From NCBI GenBank assembly GCA_000702025.1, contig KL370850.1:162359-226358 (forward strand): a stretch of DNA of 64,000 nucleotides, read 5' to 3'. Source of the stretch: Blautia schinkii DSM 10518 (lineage in GTDB: Bacteria > Bacillota > Clostridia > Lachnospirales > Lachnospiraceae). Positions 45,073 through 53,576 of the stretch are shown here, in pieces. The notes under the pieces are model-generated. The model searched no databases. It saw only the letters and a list, made by a program, of their open reading frames with translations, and was not told where the DNA came from. Made by a program: the position numbers and the translations under genes. Each line of letters opens with the position of its first letter. The first letter of the stretch is position 1.

Positions 45073-45777
45073 TCAAGGGTCTTTTCTTAAAATCTGATTC
45101 CTACACATCCCATATTTACTTGCAGAAATCTGCATATGGGATGGCAACGATACCAAATCCTTTACATAGCTCAATAAAAAATGATTAAATTTCACCTCCA
45201 TAGTTACATTATTCAGAGGTTCCACAGGATATAATGCCGGACACGTGCTGAAAATATCACGACAATTGATATTTGACCGGATTTCCCGGTCCAAGGTCAC
45301 TCGTGTATCATTAACAGGAGCAGTAAATGCTTCTCTCTTATACTCTATAAGACACTTAGGCTGATAAGCGAACTGCCTCATCCTCCCATAGAGCTCTTCT
45401 GCAAATGGAGTGTCCTGTTTCATAAGAATTGAATAGTCACCTTGACACATACTTTCCGCATCCTCTCTGGAAAGAGTGAGAGAGCGCTTTCGCTGCATTT
45501 TTCCTTGCTTCTCTTTTAATTCCAATTTAGCAGTTTCTGCTTCCGGACTATATACCCTCAATCGTATCTTTCTTCGACATTCAAATCCATCCAGCTTTTC
45601 ATAGAAGTCATTATCAAACTGCGTATCAAAATATAAGGACCTGACTAAATAACCTCCTTTGCTGTTATGTTTATCAGGCTTCATAACCGCTGATAAAAGA
45701 AAGGAAAGTTTATCCGCTTCCTCTATTGTTAACAGATATTTCTGTTCTGTCCGCAGAATATCTAAAAGCAATGCCAT
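45073..45777 (-). CDS. VTC-domain polyphosphate polymerase-like protein (CYTH superfamily)
   Basis: 234 residues. The tunnel-lining charged strands of the VTC domain are visible: EQKYLL, RSLYFDT, RKIRLRVY, AKLELKEKQG, CLIEYKREAF, TLDREI, MEVKFN and SKYGMCR. Eukaryotic VTC makes polyphosphate from ATP; the bacterial proteins beside DUF4956 and CotH are less understood. First gene of the exopolysaccharide operon, preceded by AAGGAGAGGTGG and the G-tract promoter. Confidence 0.86.
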   Translation of the reverse strand: MALLLDILRTEQKYLLTIEEADKLSFLLSAVMKPDKHNSKGGYLVRSLYFDTQFDNDFYEKLDGFECRRKIRLRVYSPEAETAKLELKEKQGKMQRKRSLTLSREDAESMCQGDYSILMKQDTPFAEELYGRMRQFAYQPKCLIEYKREAFTAPVNDTRVTLDREIRSNINCRDIFSTCPALYPVEPLNNVTMEVKFNHFLLSYVKDLVSLPSHMQISASKYGMCRNQILRKDP

Positions 45778-45845
45778 AACTTTCCACCTCTCCTTAAATC
45801 AACAAAACAAACGTTTCGCAATATATCCCACTATTTATGTCATAT

Positions 45846-45875
45846 ATTATACCCCCCCCCCCGCATTTCCGGCAA
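45846..45875 (-). promoter_or_regulatory. Exopolysaccharide operon promoter with G11 tract in the spacer
   Basis: Minus strand: -35 TTGCCG (45870-45875), 18-bp spacer GAAATGC plus eleven G (45852-45862), and perfect -10 TATAAT (45846-45851), about 69 bases before the VTC start. Loss of one G gives the optimal 17-bp spacing. Homopolymer tracts in this position cause slipped-strand phase variation in other bacteria (for example porA of Neisseria). Confidence 0.7.
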
Positions 45876-45979
45876 TTGTTGTTAATTACTGTTATCTTGC
45901 TGTTTGTGCTTGTTTTGAAGCCCTTCGTTCATAATTTACCAGATATGCCTTTATTTCGTAATATCAGTACATATACCGC

Positions 45980-46008
45980 TTGCTTTCACCCCCTTTAATC
46001 ATTATACT
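45980..46008 (+). promoter_or_regulatory. Promoter of the membrane diguanylate cyclase
   Basis: -35 TTGCTT (45980-45985), 17-bp spacer, -10 TATACT (46003-46008). Divergent from the exopolysaccharide operon promoter, about 105 bp apart. Confidence 0.65.
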
Positions 46009-46044
46009 GTATAGATAACAACACCATTTTGAGGGAGACTACAA

Positions 46045-47406
46045 ATGAAAACCAAAAAGCAACTCATCATACCTACCGCCGTTTTTCTAATCATCAGCAT
46101 TCTTTTATCCGGATGTTATGTCTTAATTGCAAGGCAGACCTCGGTGCAAAATAGAGAACGCCACCGGTATATAGCAGCCAACCAATCCAACATTATCCGC
46201 AACTCTATTGACACAGTACTGGCAAGAGCTTATACACTGAGCTCATTTATCAATGACACAGATGGCGATACTGCCTTTTTCGACCGTCAGGCAGCCAAAA
46301 TCTATGACGAAACTATAAAAGTAACCGGTATTCCGCTGAAAAATATCGCTGTTGCTCCAGGTGGAATCGTCGAGAAAGTTTATCCTGCTGCCGGCAATGA
46401 AGCTCTGATCGGGTTCAATTTTATGGATAGCTCGCAAAAAGGAAATATAGAAGCAATCTCAGCCTATCAGAAAGGGGAACTGATCATCACAAATCCCTTT
46501 GATCTGGTCCAGGGCGGCAGCGGCATGGCAGGACGATTACCTGTGTTCCTGAAGTCCGGCGAGTTTTGGGGACTTGTCACAGTAACTATGGATTTTGAAG
46601 GACTGTTGAAATCAATTAATCTGAGCACACTCTCTAATATGGGTGTAGATTATAAGCTATGGTACAAGGATGATACCGGCAGCCAGGTTGTAATGGATGC
46701 ATCCGAAAATCTGCCCTCACATCCTGTGAGTTATAAGTTTTCCATCACAAATCTCAACTGGTATCTGGATGTGGCACCCTCCGGTGGATGGACAGATTAT
46801 GTTGAAGCAGCAGTAGTTTTCATTGTCATAATTGCCGTGGCTTTGCTGGTAGCACTTTTGCTGCTGAACCGTGAGCAACTGACCGAGTCTAATGAGAAAT
46901 TACGCAGACTGGCCCACCTGGACAGCTTAACTTCCTGTTATTCCAGGCATTATGTGAATACAATCCTGCTAAATCCCAGGAATGGCCTATGGGCAGACCC
47001 AACCGCCAAATATTCACTTGCAATAATAGATATTGATAATTTCAAGAGTATCAATGATACATATGGACATGATATCGGTGATCAAGCTATCATCGCCATC
47101 GCAAAAGTACTGGAGGACAACAGCAGACATGCAAACGGAGACTGTATCATCCGCCACGGAGGTGATGAATTTATTGCTTTATTCAACGATGTGACAAAGG
47201 ACCGCTTTAGCCAAAAGCTTGCGTCTATTGTAAACGGCGCCAGAGAAGTCCGTTTCCCGGAATTCCCGGACATGAGACTTTCTGTCAGTATTGGAGGCGA
47301 GTTCTATGAGAATCCAGATGCTTCCCTCTACTATAACATGGTCCGAAAAGCAGACGAGAAGCTGTATACAGCCAAAGAAAACGGACGTGATCAATATATT
47401 TTATAA
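46045..47406 (+). CDS. Membrane diguanylate cyclase with extracytoplasmic sensor
   Basis: 453 residues: helix 8-29, CHASE-like outer domain (about 35-245; AVAPGGIVEKVYPAAGNEALIGFNF is the typical core), second helix about 250-273, and a C-terminal GGDEF domain with RHGGDEF and the conserved DIDNFKSINDTYGHDIGD. The RxxD inhibition site is missing (ANGD), so product inhibition may be weak. It makes c-di-GMP from GTP and is transcribed away from the PilZ-synthase operon, which suggests a dedicated activator. GAGGGAG lies before the ATG. Confidence 0.92.
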   Translation: MKTKKQLIIPTAVFLIISILLSGCYVLIARQTSVQNRERHRYIAANQSNIIRNSIDTVLARAYTLSSFINDTDGDTAFFDRQAAKIYDETIKVTGIPLKNIAVAPGGIVEKVYPAAGNEALIGFNFMDSSQKGNIEAISAYQKGELIITNPFDLVQGGSGMAGRLPVFLKSGEFWGLVTVTMDFEGLLKSINLSTLSNMGVDYKLWYKDDTGSQVVMDASENLPSHPVSYKFSITNLNWYLDVAPSGGWTDYVEAAVVFIVIIAVALLVALLLLNREQLTESNEKLRRLAHLDSLTSCYSRHYVNTILLNPRNGLWADPTAKYSLAIIDIDNFKSINDTYGHDIGDQAIIAIAKVLEDNSRHANGDCIIRHGGDEFIALFNDVTKDRFSQKLASIVNGAREVRFPEFPDMRLSVSIGGEFYENPDASLYYNMVRKADEKLYTAKENGRDQYIL

Positions 47407-47462
47407 CAACGGACACCTCTTATGTATGTCTGATAGCAGAACAAGGCTTAGGACATTAAAAT

Positions 47463-47491
47463 ACGGGGGCGGTATAAAATACCTGCCCCCG
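47463..47491. terminator. Bidirectional hairpin between convergent c-di-GMP genes
   Basis: CGGGGGCGGTAT paired with ATACCTGCCCCCG forms a GC-rich stem between the diguanylate cyclase and EAL stops. T tracts are weak on both sides. Confidence 0.55.
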
Positions 47492-47511
47492 CCATTACGA
47501 ACGACACCTCT

Positions 47512-49251
47512 CTAATCTCGTCCTGGCACCGTCAAATAACGTGTCACAAAAGTTTCCTCCGACATGGGGCGCCCATACAGATACCCTTGCGCGTGAAAAC
47601 ATCCCATATTTTTCAGAAATGCAGCCTGCTCTTTCGTCTCTACGCCCTCCGCTATCACCTGCACCTGCAGTGCATCAGCCAGGTGAACGGCACACTCTAA
47701 AACCTTCTGCCGGCGTAAGTTTTGTTCAGCCTGATTCAAAAACTTTAAGTCAAGTTTCATTACATCAATGGGTAATTCCGATAATGTATTGAGAGATGAA
47801 TATCCGCTTCCAAAATCATCCATCTCTATAATAAACCCTTCCCTTCTTAAACGTTCTATGATTGCAAGCAGCTGGCCCGAATCTTTAGTGTAAGCGGTTT
47901 CTGTAATTTCAAGATGCAATTCTTCCGGGCTAAGGTCATATTCCCGAATGAACTCTATCAGCATACCAGGAAGACTCTCATGATAAAAATCAATGCGGGA
48001 TATGTTTACGGATATCGGAAGCGTCCGAATTCCCTTTTGCTTCCAGTCACGCAGCATTTCACAGCATTTTTTCCAGACATACAAGTCCAGAGAATATATA
48101 AAGCCGTTTTTCTCAAAAGCCGGGATAAAATCTGAAGGCATAATAAAGCCAAATTCCGGATGTATCCAACGCACCAGTGCTTCCGCGCCAATCAGTTCTC
48201 CAGTTTCGATCACCACCTTAGGCTGCAGATAAACACAGAAATCACCCCTGTTCAGGGATTCCACCATGGTATTTATGATTTTCTGCTCCTGCAGCATTTT
48301 ATCATGCATGGCATTATCAAAAACCGCATATTTGGCATTATAATTTCCCTTTATGCTTTCTGCTGCCATCAGCGCCCTGTCACACATTCTGGCAATGATA
48401 AGTTCCTTGTTGCCCGCATGGTAAATCCCCATTTTCGCCTGCAGCCTCATGGGAAGAGGATAGTTTTCCAAAAAATCTACGATTTTTTTATTTACTTCTT
48501 CATAGAGCGTCTTCGTATGCGGTAAAAGTACAAAAAATGTATCTGCCCTGGCCCTGGTAATGTAAGTCCATTCATTTGTCTTTAAATCCAAAAGACAAAT
48601 GGCAAGATCTATTAACAACCGGTCCCCTGTCTTTGTCCCAAAAACATCATTCACAATTTTAAACTGCTCGATATCTACTGCAATGACATCAAATGTTTTA
48701 TCCGCATTTTGCTCTAAGACCGCTGCTGCTTTGGCATAAAAAGCTTTTTCCGTCAATAATCCGGTAAGCGTGTCCTGTTCTAATTCTTCAATCGTATACT
48801 TTGCTTCTCTTACTTCCTCTAAAAGCGTCTGGAGACGTGCATTTGACTTGCCAAGTGATCTCTGGTAATTGATAAGCTGGCTATTCAGCTTTTGTATTTC
48901 ATAATATCCTGTTCCATAAGGATCCTGCCCAATCACTTCCGGAACATGTATGGCAGCCAGAATCAGCTCAACCAACTGCGGGAGCTGTTCAAGCGATTGT
49001 ATTGAATATACTAAAATCAGATAACTGCTGTCTAATGATAAGACTGTAAGAAAAACTTCTTTCTCTGTACGAAGTTTCATACGGATAGACACGCCATAGC
49101 TTAAATCCTGTGATAACAGATCATCCAGCTTTTCTTCCTCTAGAAAAAGGTTCCGGATATTTTGTCCCTCCACCGCGGGTAAAAGTGCGGTATTACGGAT
49201 CATACGCTTCACATATCCATGATGGTCACATATAGCTGCATATCCAATCAT
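47512..49251 (-). CDS. GGDEF(degenerate)-EAL c-di-GMP phosphodiesterase
   Basis: 579 residues: an N-terminal sensory part (1 to about 135), a coiled linker (about 117-160), degenerate GGDEF (about 160-295; RARADTF in place of GGDEF), and an EAL domain (about 315-570) with all catalytic motifs: EALVRW, SVNISR, LEITET, DDFGSGYSS, KLD, EGVE, QGYLYGRP. It should break c-di-GMP; the degenerate GGDEF may bind GTP or act as a switch. Start ATG 49251 overlaps the stop of the B12-binding gene (ATGA), so the two are made together. Confidence 0.9.
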   Translation of the reverse strand: MIGYAAICDHHGYVKRMIRNTALLPAVEGQNIRNLFLEEEKLDDLLSQDLSYGVSIRMKLRTEKEVFLTVLSLDSSYLILVYSIQSLEQLPQLVELILAAIHVPEVIGQDPYGTGYYEIQKLNSQLINYQRSLGKSNARLQTLLEEVREAKYTIEELEQDTLTGLLTEKAFYAKAAAVLEQNADKTFDVIAVDIEQFKIVNDVFGTKTGDRLLIDLAICLLDLKTNEWTYITRARADTFFVLLPHTKTLYEEVNKKIVDFLENYPLPMRLQAKMGIYHAGNKELIIARMCDRALMAAESIKGNYNAKYAVFDNAMHDKMLQEQKIINTMVESLNRGDFCVYLQPKVVIETGELIGAEALVRWIHPEFGFIMPSDFIPAFEKNGFIYSLDLYVWKKCCEMLRDWKQKGIRTLPISVNISRIDFYHESLPGMLIEFIREYDLSPEELHLEITETAYTKDSGQLLAIIERLRREGFIIEMDDFGSGYSSLNTLSELPIDVMKLDLKFLNQAEQNLRRQKVLECAVHLADALQVQVIAEGVETKEQAAFLKNMGCFHAQGYLYGRPMSEETFVTRYLTVPGRD

Positions 49252-50312
49252 CTTACACTCTCCCACTCTTTCTCCGCCCATTTGATCAATTCCCTGGCAT
49301 CCCGGGTGTATATATCAACATTCCATTCTTTCCAAATGTCAGTATATAAAAAAGCATTTCCTCCCACGGCAATCCTCACGCGTGGAAATAATTCCCGCAG
49401 CTTATCAATTGCCTCTCTGCACAGCGGCAGATGCTGGGGCATAGTCACAGATAAGGCAATCAAATCCGGGCTGTACTCTGCAATTGCGGATTCCAGCGCC
49501 TCAACAGGAACCGCAGCGCCTAGATAAATACTGTCCCATCCATTATATTCAAATATATCAGCCACTGTACGAGCCCCCAGCTCATGCAGTTCACTACCCA
49601 CACAAGCAACCAGTACCAGATGTCCCTTGCGTTTCTGCCCGAATATGAAAGGATAAAGCTGGGCCAATGCCATCTGTGTAATTGAAGTACTGTAATGCTC
49701 CATATCTACAGAAATAATATGCCGGTGCCACAGGTCTCCAATCCGTCTCATAGTCTCCGTAACAATCTCTACATAGATATCGTTCAGCGGAATACCGTCT
49801 TTTACATATTGGGTGATCAGGCTCATGGCCCCCTTTGTATCGGACTGCAGCAGACAGCCCAGATACTCTTCCACCTGCCCCTCATATTTCCCTTTAAAGG
49901 GCGCAGCAAGGGTGCTTCGTTCACTTTCCTCTATCGTTGCCCGCACAGCACAGTCCAGAAGCCGGTTTAGCTTCGGGTGCTGTTCCCTTGGAATGTGCTT
50001 TCCCATACAGGTCCGGATCAATTCATAATGCTCCACCATAATATCTCTGACCCGTTCCCTTGAACAATAATTCATAAGCGGACAAAGCAACTGGTAAATC
50101 CATCGGGCATATTTGCCAAATAACCCATCGTCCTGGAGCTTTAACGCAGTATAAAGAAAATCTACATTATACCTGACATCCTGATACATCTTCTGCCTGG
50201 CGCGGTCATCCAGCTCTTCACGCAGACGCTGGTCATTCTCCAATTGACAGGCATATATTTCACTCGTCAGTTTGTTGAACTCTGGATTCTGTTCCATCAT
50301 CAATAGACTCAT
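49248..50312 (-). CDS. Cobalamin-binding sensor protein, CarH-like photosensory motifs
   Basis: 354 residues with no DNA-binding domain. Residues about 30-115 form a helical N-terminal domain of unknown type. A four-helix B12 cap (about 140-225) carries W195-x9-E205-H206, the W-x9-EH pattern of CarH-type adenosylcobalamin photoreceptors, and the Rossmann B12-binding domain (about 230-345) carries E241-x-H243-x-x-G246 with the axial His. ALSVTMPQHLPLC and AVGGNAF complete the fold. It is translationally coupled to an EAL phosphodiesterase, so it probably gates c-di-GMP breakdown by light, oxygen or B12 status (inference). Confidence 0.88.
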   Translation of the reverse strand: MSLLMMEQNPEFNKLTSEIYACQLENDQRLREELDDRARQKMYQDVRYNVDFLYTALKLQDDGLFGKYARWIYQLLCPLMNYCSRERVRDIMVEHYELIRTCMGKHIPREQHPKLNRLLDCAVRATIEESERSTLAAPFKGKYEGQVEEYLGCLLQSDTKGAMSLITQYVKDGIPLNDIYVEIVTETMRRIGDLWHRHIISVDMEHYSTSITQMALAQLYPFIFGQKRKGHLVLVACVGSELHELGARTVADIFEYNGWDSIYLGAAVPVEALESAIAEYSPDLIALSVTMPQHLPLCREAIDKLRELFPRVRIAVGGNAFLYTDIWKEWNVDIYTRDARELIKWAEKEWESVR

Positions 50313-50431
50313 ATATTGCAGTTCTCCTTCGTATGCTATATTTTCAACAAATAATAATGTTTAAAAATTAGAATGGGTATTTTTGTCATATACAGCGGCT
50401 TACTTTACAATATGTACTACATAATTCTTAT

Positions 50432-50460
50432 ATTTTACTCTATCTCATTTGAAAATACAA
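50432..50460 (-). promoter_or_regulatory. Promoter of the B12-sensor / EAL operon
   Basis: Minus strand -35 TTGTAT (50455-50460), 17-bp spacer, -10 TAAAAT (50432-50437), about 120 bases before the ATG at 50312. Confidence 0.5.
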
Positions 50461-50502
50461 GCAACTATGCATAAAAGAATGGCGTCTGAGCTGTCATTTT
50501 TA

Positions 50503-50528
50503 ATGTCTTTTTATTGTCAATACAAATG
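50503..50528. promoter_or_regulatory. Box shared with the XRE-regulator control region; rest of 50313-50613 holds no gene
   Basis: ATGTCTTTTTATTGTCAATA matches 32637-32656 with two differences near its left end, and ATTGTCAATACAAATG (50513-50528) matches 32514-32529 with one difference. It lies about 45 bases upstream of the predicted -35 of the B12/EAL operon. Confidence 0.5.
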
Positions 50529-50613
50529 TGGTGTGTTTTTCCCATTGATAGTGTTATAAATACAAAAAAGAAAGAAGAACCCAAATTCCTCTCCCTCTCA
50601 ATTCCTTAACTTT

Positions 50614-51081
50614 TTACTTCACTGACAATTTCATATACCCCTGCATATCGGTGAACCCAATTTCCTGATACAAGGAACGACCTATTTCTGACGTTTCCAG
50701 ATATATTTTCTCAATCCCCCTGCTCTGTGCCTGCTGTATCAGCCAGTTTACAACCTTTCTGCCCACCCCTTTTCCACGAAATTCGGGGCAGGTATAAATA
50801 TTCATCAAGTATGCGCAGCCCCCGTCCGGGTTATCCGGCGATGGCATTTCCCGTTGAAAACAGATACCTCCGCAGCCGATTATCTTATCATCTGCCATAG
50901 CAAAGCAGGCGGTATGTTCTCCGGACGGCAGGGCAGTTTGATAATAAAGCCTGTTTTTTTGCTCCAGGACTTCCATGGGATCGTCCTGCGGTATTGAAAA
51001 AACCTCATGAAGAACGGTCATTCTCCATGTCATCAGAGCTTCCAAGTCCCCCAGCTTCGCTTTTCTAATCGTTATATCCAT
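50614..51081 (-). CDS. GNAT family N-acetyltransferase
   Basis: 155 residues with ITIRKAKLGDLEALMTWR at the start, MNIYTCPEFRGKGVGRKVVNWLI (acetyl-CoA loop RGKGVG, about 116-121) and a GFTDMQGYMKLSV end. Overlaps the stop of the adenylation-domain gene by one base (TAATG), so it is the third gene of that operon and may acetylate its product. Substrate unknown. Confidence 0.88.
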   Translation of the reverse strand: MDITIRKAKLGDLEALMTWRMTVLHEVFSIPQDDPMEVLEQKNRLYYQTALPSGEHTACFAMADDKIIGCGGICFQREMPSPDNPDGGCAYLMNIYTCPEFRGKGVGRKVVNWLIQQAQSRGIEKIYLETSEIGRSLYQEIGFTDMQGYMKLSVK

Positions 51082-52559
51082 TAAAAATTCCCCGCTTTCA
51101 GAACGACAGGCAGCTTTGCCGTGTCGGGTTTTCCGTTGGTGTTCAGCGGAATAAACGGCATTTTCACGATAAACTCCGGTATCATAAAAGGCGTGAGGTA
51201 TTCTGCAAGTTCTTTTTTAACCGAGGATACTTTCATCTCACTGTCCGACGGGACAACATAAGCGATCATATAGGGAAGCCCATCTTCATCCGTAAACGCA
51301 CGGACAACTGCCTGCTGTATGTTTTTACACTGATAGAGCCGGGTTTCCACTTCTGAGATTTCCACACGCTTCCCATAAATCATAATCTGTGTATCCTTAC
51401 GGCGGAGAAACGCAATATCTCCGTCCGGAAGAATATATCCTAAATCCCCGCTTCTGTACATGATATTTCCGTCCTCTAAGGTGACAAAGGCCTTGTTTTC
51501 TTCCTCATGATCTCCGATATACCCCAGAGACACACCGCTTCCATAAATGCAGATTTCCCCGGTTTCGCCGTCGGGAAGCTCGTTCCCCTCCTGATCCAGG
51601 ATGCGGATGGATGCCCCCTTTACCGGACGGCCGATGGGATAAGTACCGTCGTCTAAAACATTCCCTCCGTTACATCGGTAATAAGAAGCGCACACGGTTG
51701 TTTCGGACGGACCGTAGGTATTGTAAACCAACGCCTGGTTCAATAAGTGGTCCACATAGGCCCCGCGGAGCACATCTCCGCCGCTGATCAAAAGTCTGAG
51801 TGATGAGGGGATTTCAGACAGGTGGTTCATCTCCGCCAGCAGATAAGGAAAACCGCTGAGCATGGTTACCTTGTGTCTTTTTACAAACTCCATCAACGAA
51901 GGAACATCCCGTTTGTCGTCCTCTGACGGAATGGCAATGGCAGCGCCGTTTAAGAGACTTGCGAAAACCTCTTCCACAAAAATGTCAAAAGAGCATACGG
52001 AATACTGCAGCATAATATCCCCTGGCTTCGGATGAAATTCGTTCCCAAAGGCCCGGACATAATGGCAGACATTCCTGTTTGTAACGCAGACGCCTTTCGG
52101 ATGTCCGGTAGTGCCCGAGGTGTAAAGTACATAGGCAGGCTGTTCCGGATCCTGAACCGGCTTTCTTTCAAACGCAGGTGTTTCTATGCCGCAGATTTCG
52201 CAGTCTGTCAGCCGGAGCTCAAAGCCCTCCAGCTTGTCTGTGCAGGCTTTTTCTGTTAATATGAAATCAACTTCTGCTTCCTTCATCATATAGCGAATTC
52301 TTCCTGTGGGGAATGCAGGCTCCGCCGGAACATACATTGCGCCGCATTTCAGCACCGCTAATATAGACAGGATCATTTCTGCGCGGTGGCTCATCACAAT
52401 TCCAACACTGCGTATTGTCTCCGGAAAGCTGCATGCCATGATATCCACCAGCTCGGAGAGTTCTCCGAATGTTATCGTCCTGTTATTTTCAATGATTGCA
52501 ATTTCGTTTTTATGCCTCATGACGGCATTTTCAAAAAGAGAATAAATCGTATCTGTCAT
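51081..52559 (-). CDS. Stand-alone amino acid adenylation domain (NRPS-like / DltA-like)
   Basis: 492 residues, an A domain with no carrier or condensation domain. Core motifs seen: A2-A3 YVLYTSGTTGHPKG, A4 SFDIFVEE (Asp for the alpha-amino group kept), A5 NTYGPSETT, A7 YRSGDLG, A8 RRKDTQIMIYGKRVEISEVE and A10 NTNGKPD with its catalytic Lys. It should activate an amino acid as the AMP ester and load it on a partner in trans, or directly on an amine. Ribosome site GAGGAAA lies within the last unit of a 17-bp tandem repeat. Confidence 0.88.
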   Translation of the reverse strand: MTDTIYSLFENAVMRHKNEIAIIENNRTITFGELSELVDIMACSFPETIRSVGIVMSHRAEMILSILAVLKCGAMYVPAEPAFPTGRIRYMMKEAEVDFILTEKACTDKLEGFELRLTDCEICGIETPAFERKPVQDPEQPAYVLYTSGTTGHPKGVCVTNRNVCHYVRAFGNEFHPKPGDIMLQYSVCSFDIFVEEVFASLLNGAAIAIPSEDDKRDVPSLMEFVKRHKVTMLSGFPYLLAEMNHLSEIPSSLRLLISGGDVLRGAYVDHLLNQALVYNTYGPSETTVCASYYRCNGGNVLDDGTYPIGRPVKGASIRILDQEGNELPDGETGEICIYGSGVSLGYIGDHEEENKAFVTLEDGNIMYRSGDLGYILPDGDIAFLRRKDTQIMIYGKRVEISEVETRLYQCKNIQQAVVRAFTDEDGLPYMIAYVVPSDSEMKVSSVKKELAEYLTPFMIPEFIVKMPFIPLNTNGKPDTAKLPVVLKAGNF

Positions 52560-52709
52560 AATCGTTTCCTCTAATAATGGTTTCCTCTGAATAATAGCTT
52601 TCTCTGAATAATAGCACTCTCTAAATAATAGCTTTCTCTAAATAATAGCTTTCTCTAAATAATAGCTTTCTCTAAATAATAGCTTTCTCTAAATAAACAT
52701 TTTCTTTAA
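52558..52709. repeat. 17-bp tandem repeat (about nine copies) before the adenylation gene
   Basis: Unit ATAATAGCTTTCTCTAA repeats with exact 17-base spacing from 52574 to about 52709, the outer copies less exact (ATAATGGTTTCCTCTGA, ATAAACATTTTCTTTAA). The left end (52558-52573) is a 16-base version that contains the ribosome site and start codon of the adenylation gene read on the minus strand, so the array seems to have grown by copying that site. It fills the whole gap between the esterase and adenylation genes. Confidence 0.88.
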
Positions 52710-52725
52710 TCATAGTATGCTGCGC

Positions 52726-53421
52726 TTATCTTCCTAAAATCCATGCAATGCCGGCCACAGTCCGTGGGTCTACATTTTTATAATGGCCGCCCGGATTCAA
52801 TTGAAATTCTGTGTCGATTCCTTTACTTTTATAAAAGTCATAAATTGCTTCCGTATGTTCCTGTACGGTTTTGAGATATGGGTTTTTAGTTTTACATTCC
52901 TTGTCCCCCAGAGACAGATACAGATGTTCCGGAGGATTTTTCATTTCTTGGGAAATAGCATAATCCTCAAAACCTGGAAACCAAAGCGAACCCGACATAC
53001 TGGCAATCCTTGAAAAAAGCTCCGTATGATAAATGGAATATAAGGCGAATAACCCGGCGAGGGAATATCCGGCAAGCCCCCTCCATGATACAGGCCCGGG
53101 AATCAATTTTTCCGCCTTCGGTATGATTTCCTCTGATAATAGCTGCAAATATTCGTCCGCGCCGCCAGTACACGGCGTATCGCCTTTGGAAATAGGCGGA
53201 ATGTCCCACGGAGCCATATCGTGATTCCATGCAAGGCCGCTTACGGCAATAAGGGAAAAATCCCGGCAACCCATATTACATAAAGCCCGATATACACGCT
53301 TCCCCTCTCCTGAAAATGTATTCAGGTAAACAACAGGTCTGTCCTGGGACGAAGCGGGATATACCGTAACTGTTTTATCTGATATCTGAAACACATTCCT
53401 GCCGCAAAGTTCATGGTTCAT
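52726..53421 (-). CDS. Putative esterase, alpha/beta hydrolase of the enterochelin-esterase type
   Basis: 231 residues. The nucleophile elbow GYSLAG (Ser about 119), the SLGDKECKTKNP acid region and the final His in NPGGHYKNVDP fit the Fes/YbbA-type esterase family, which cleave siderophore esters or related compounds. First gene of an operon with the adenylation domain and GNAT genes. The start at 53421 has only a modest ribosome site. Confidence 0.82.
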   Translation of the reverse strand: MNHELCGRNVFQISDKTVTVYPASSQDRPVVYLNTFSGEGKRVYRALCNMGCRDFSLIAVSGLAWNHDMAPWDIPPISKGDTPCTGGADEYLQLLSEEIIPKAEKLIPGPVSWRGLAGYSLAGLFALYSIYHTELFSRIASMSGSLWFPGFEDYAISQEMKNPPEHLYLSLGDKECKTKNPYLKTVQEHTEAIYDFYKSKGIDTEFQLNPGGHYKNVDPRTVAGIAWILGR

Positions 53422-53458
53422 TTTGCAGACACCTCTCTGTTGACTTTTTTGTATAAAA

Positions 53459-53486
53459 ATTATACTATATCAAAAAAAGAAATCAA
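53459..53486 (-). promoter_or_regulatory. Promoter of the esterase/adenylation/GNAT operon
   Basis: Minus strand -35 TTGATT (53481-53486), 16-bp spacer, perfect -10 TATAAT (53459-53464), about 38 bases before the ATG. Confidence 0.6.
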
Positions 53487-53507
53487 GTACGCAGATTATT
53501 AATACAT

Positions 53508-53525
53508 AGTATGAAAAAGCATACT
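53508..53525. promoter_or_regulatory. Candidate HxlR operator
   Basis: Perfect inverted repeat AGTATG-AAAAAG-CATACT between the divergent esterase and HxlR genes, about 20 bases upstream of the esterase -35. Position and size fit a dimeric HxlR-type site. Confidence 0.5.
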
Positions 53526-53576
53526 GTAATTTACTGGCAGTTATACAACGTATTTTAGAAAAGGAGAGGATTTCAT

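Noticed and set aside
45778..46044. c-di-GMP riboswitch between the polysaccharide operon and the diguanylate cyclase
   Set aside because: I looked for the GEMM-type conserved segments and saw none; the region is explained by two promoters and leaders.
52558..52709. CRISPR array
   Set aside because: The units are directly adjacent with no spacers between them, and no cas genes are present.
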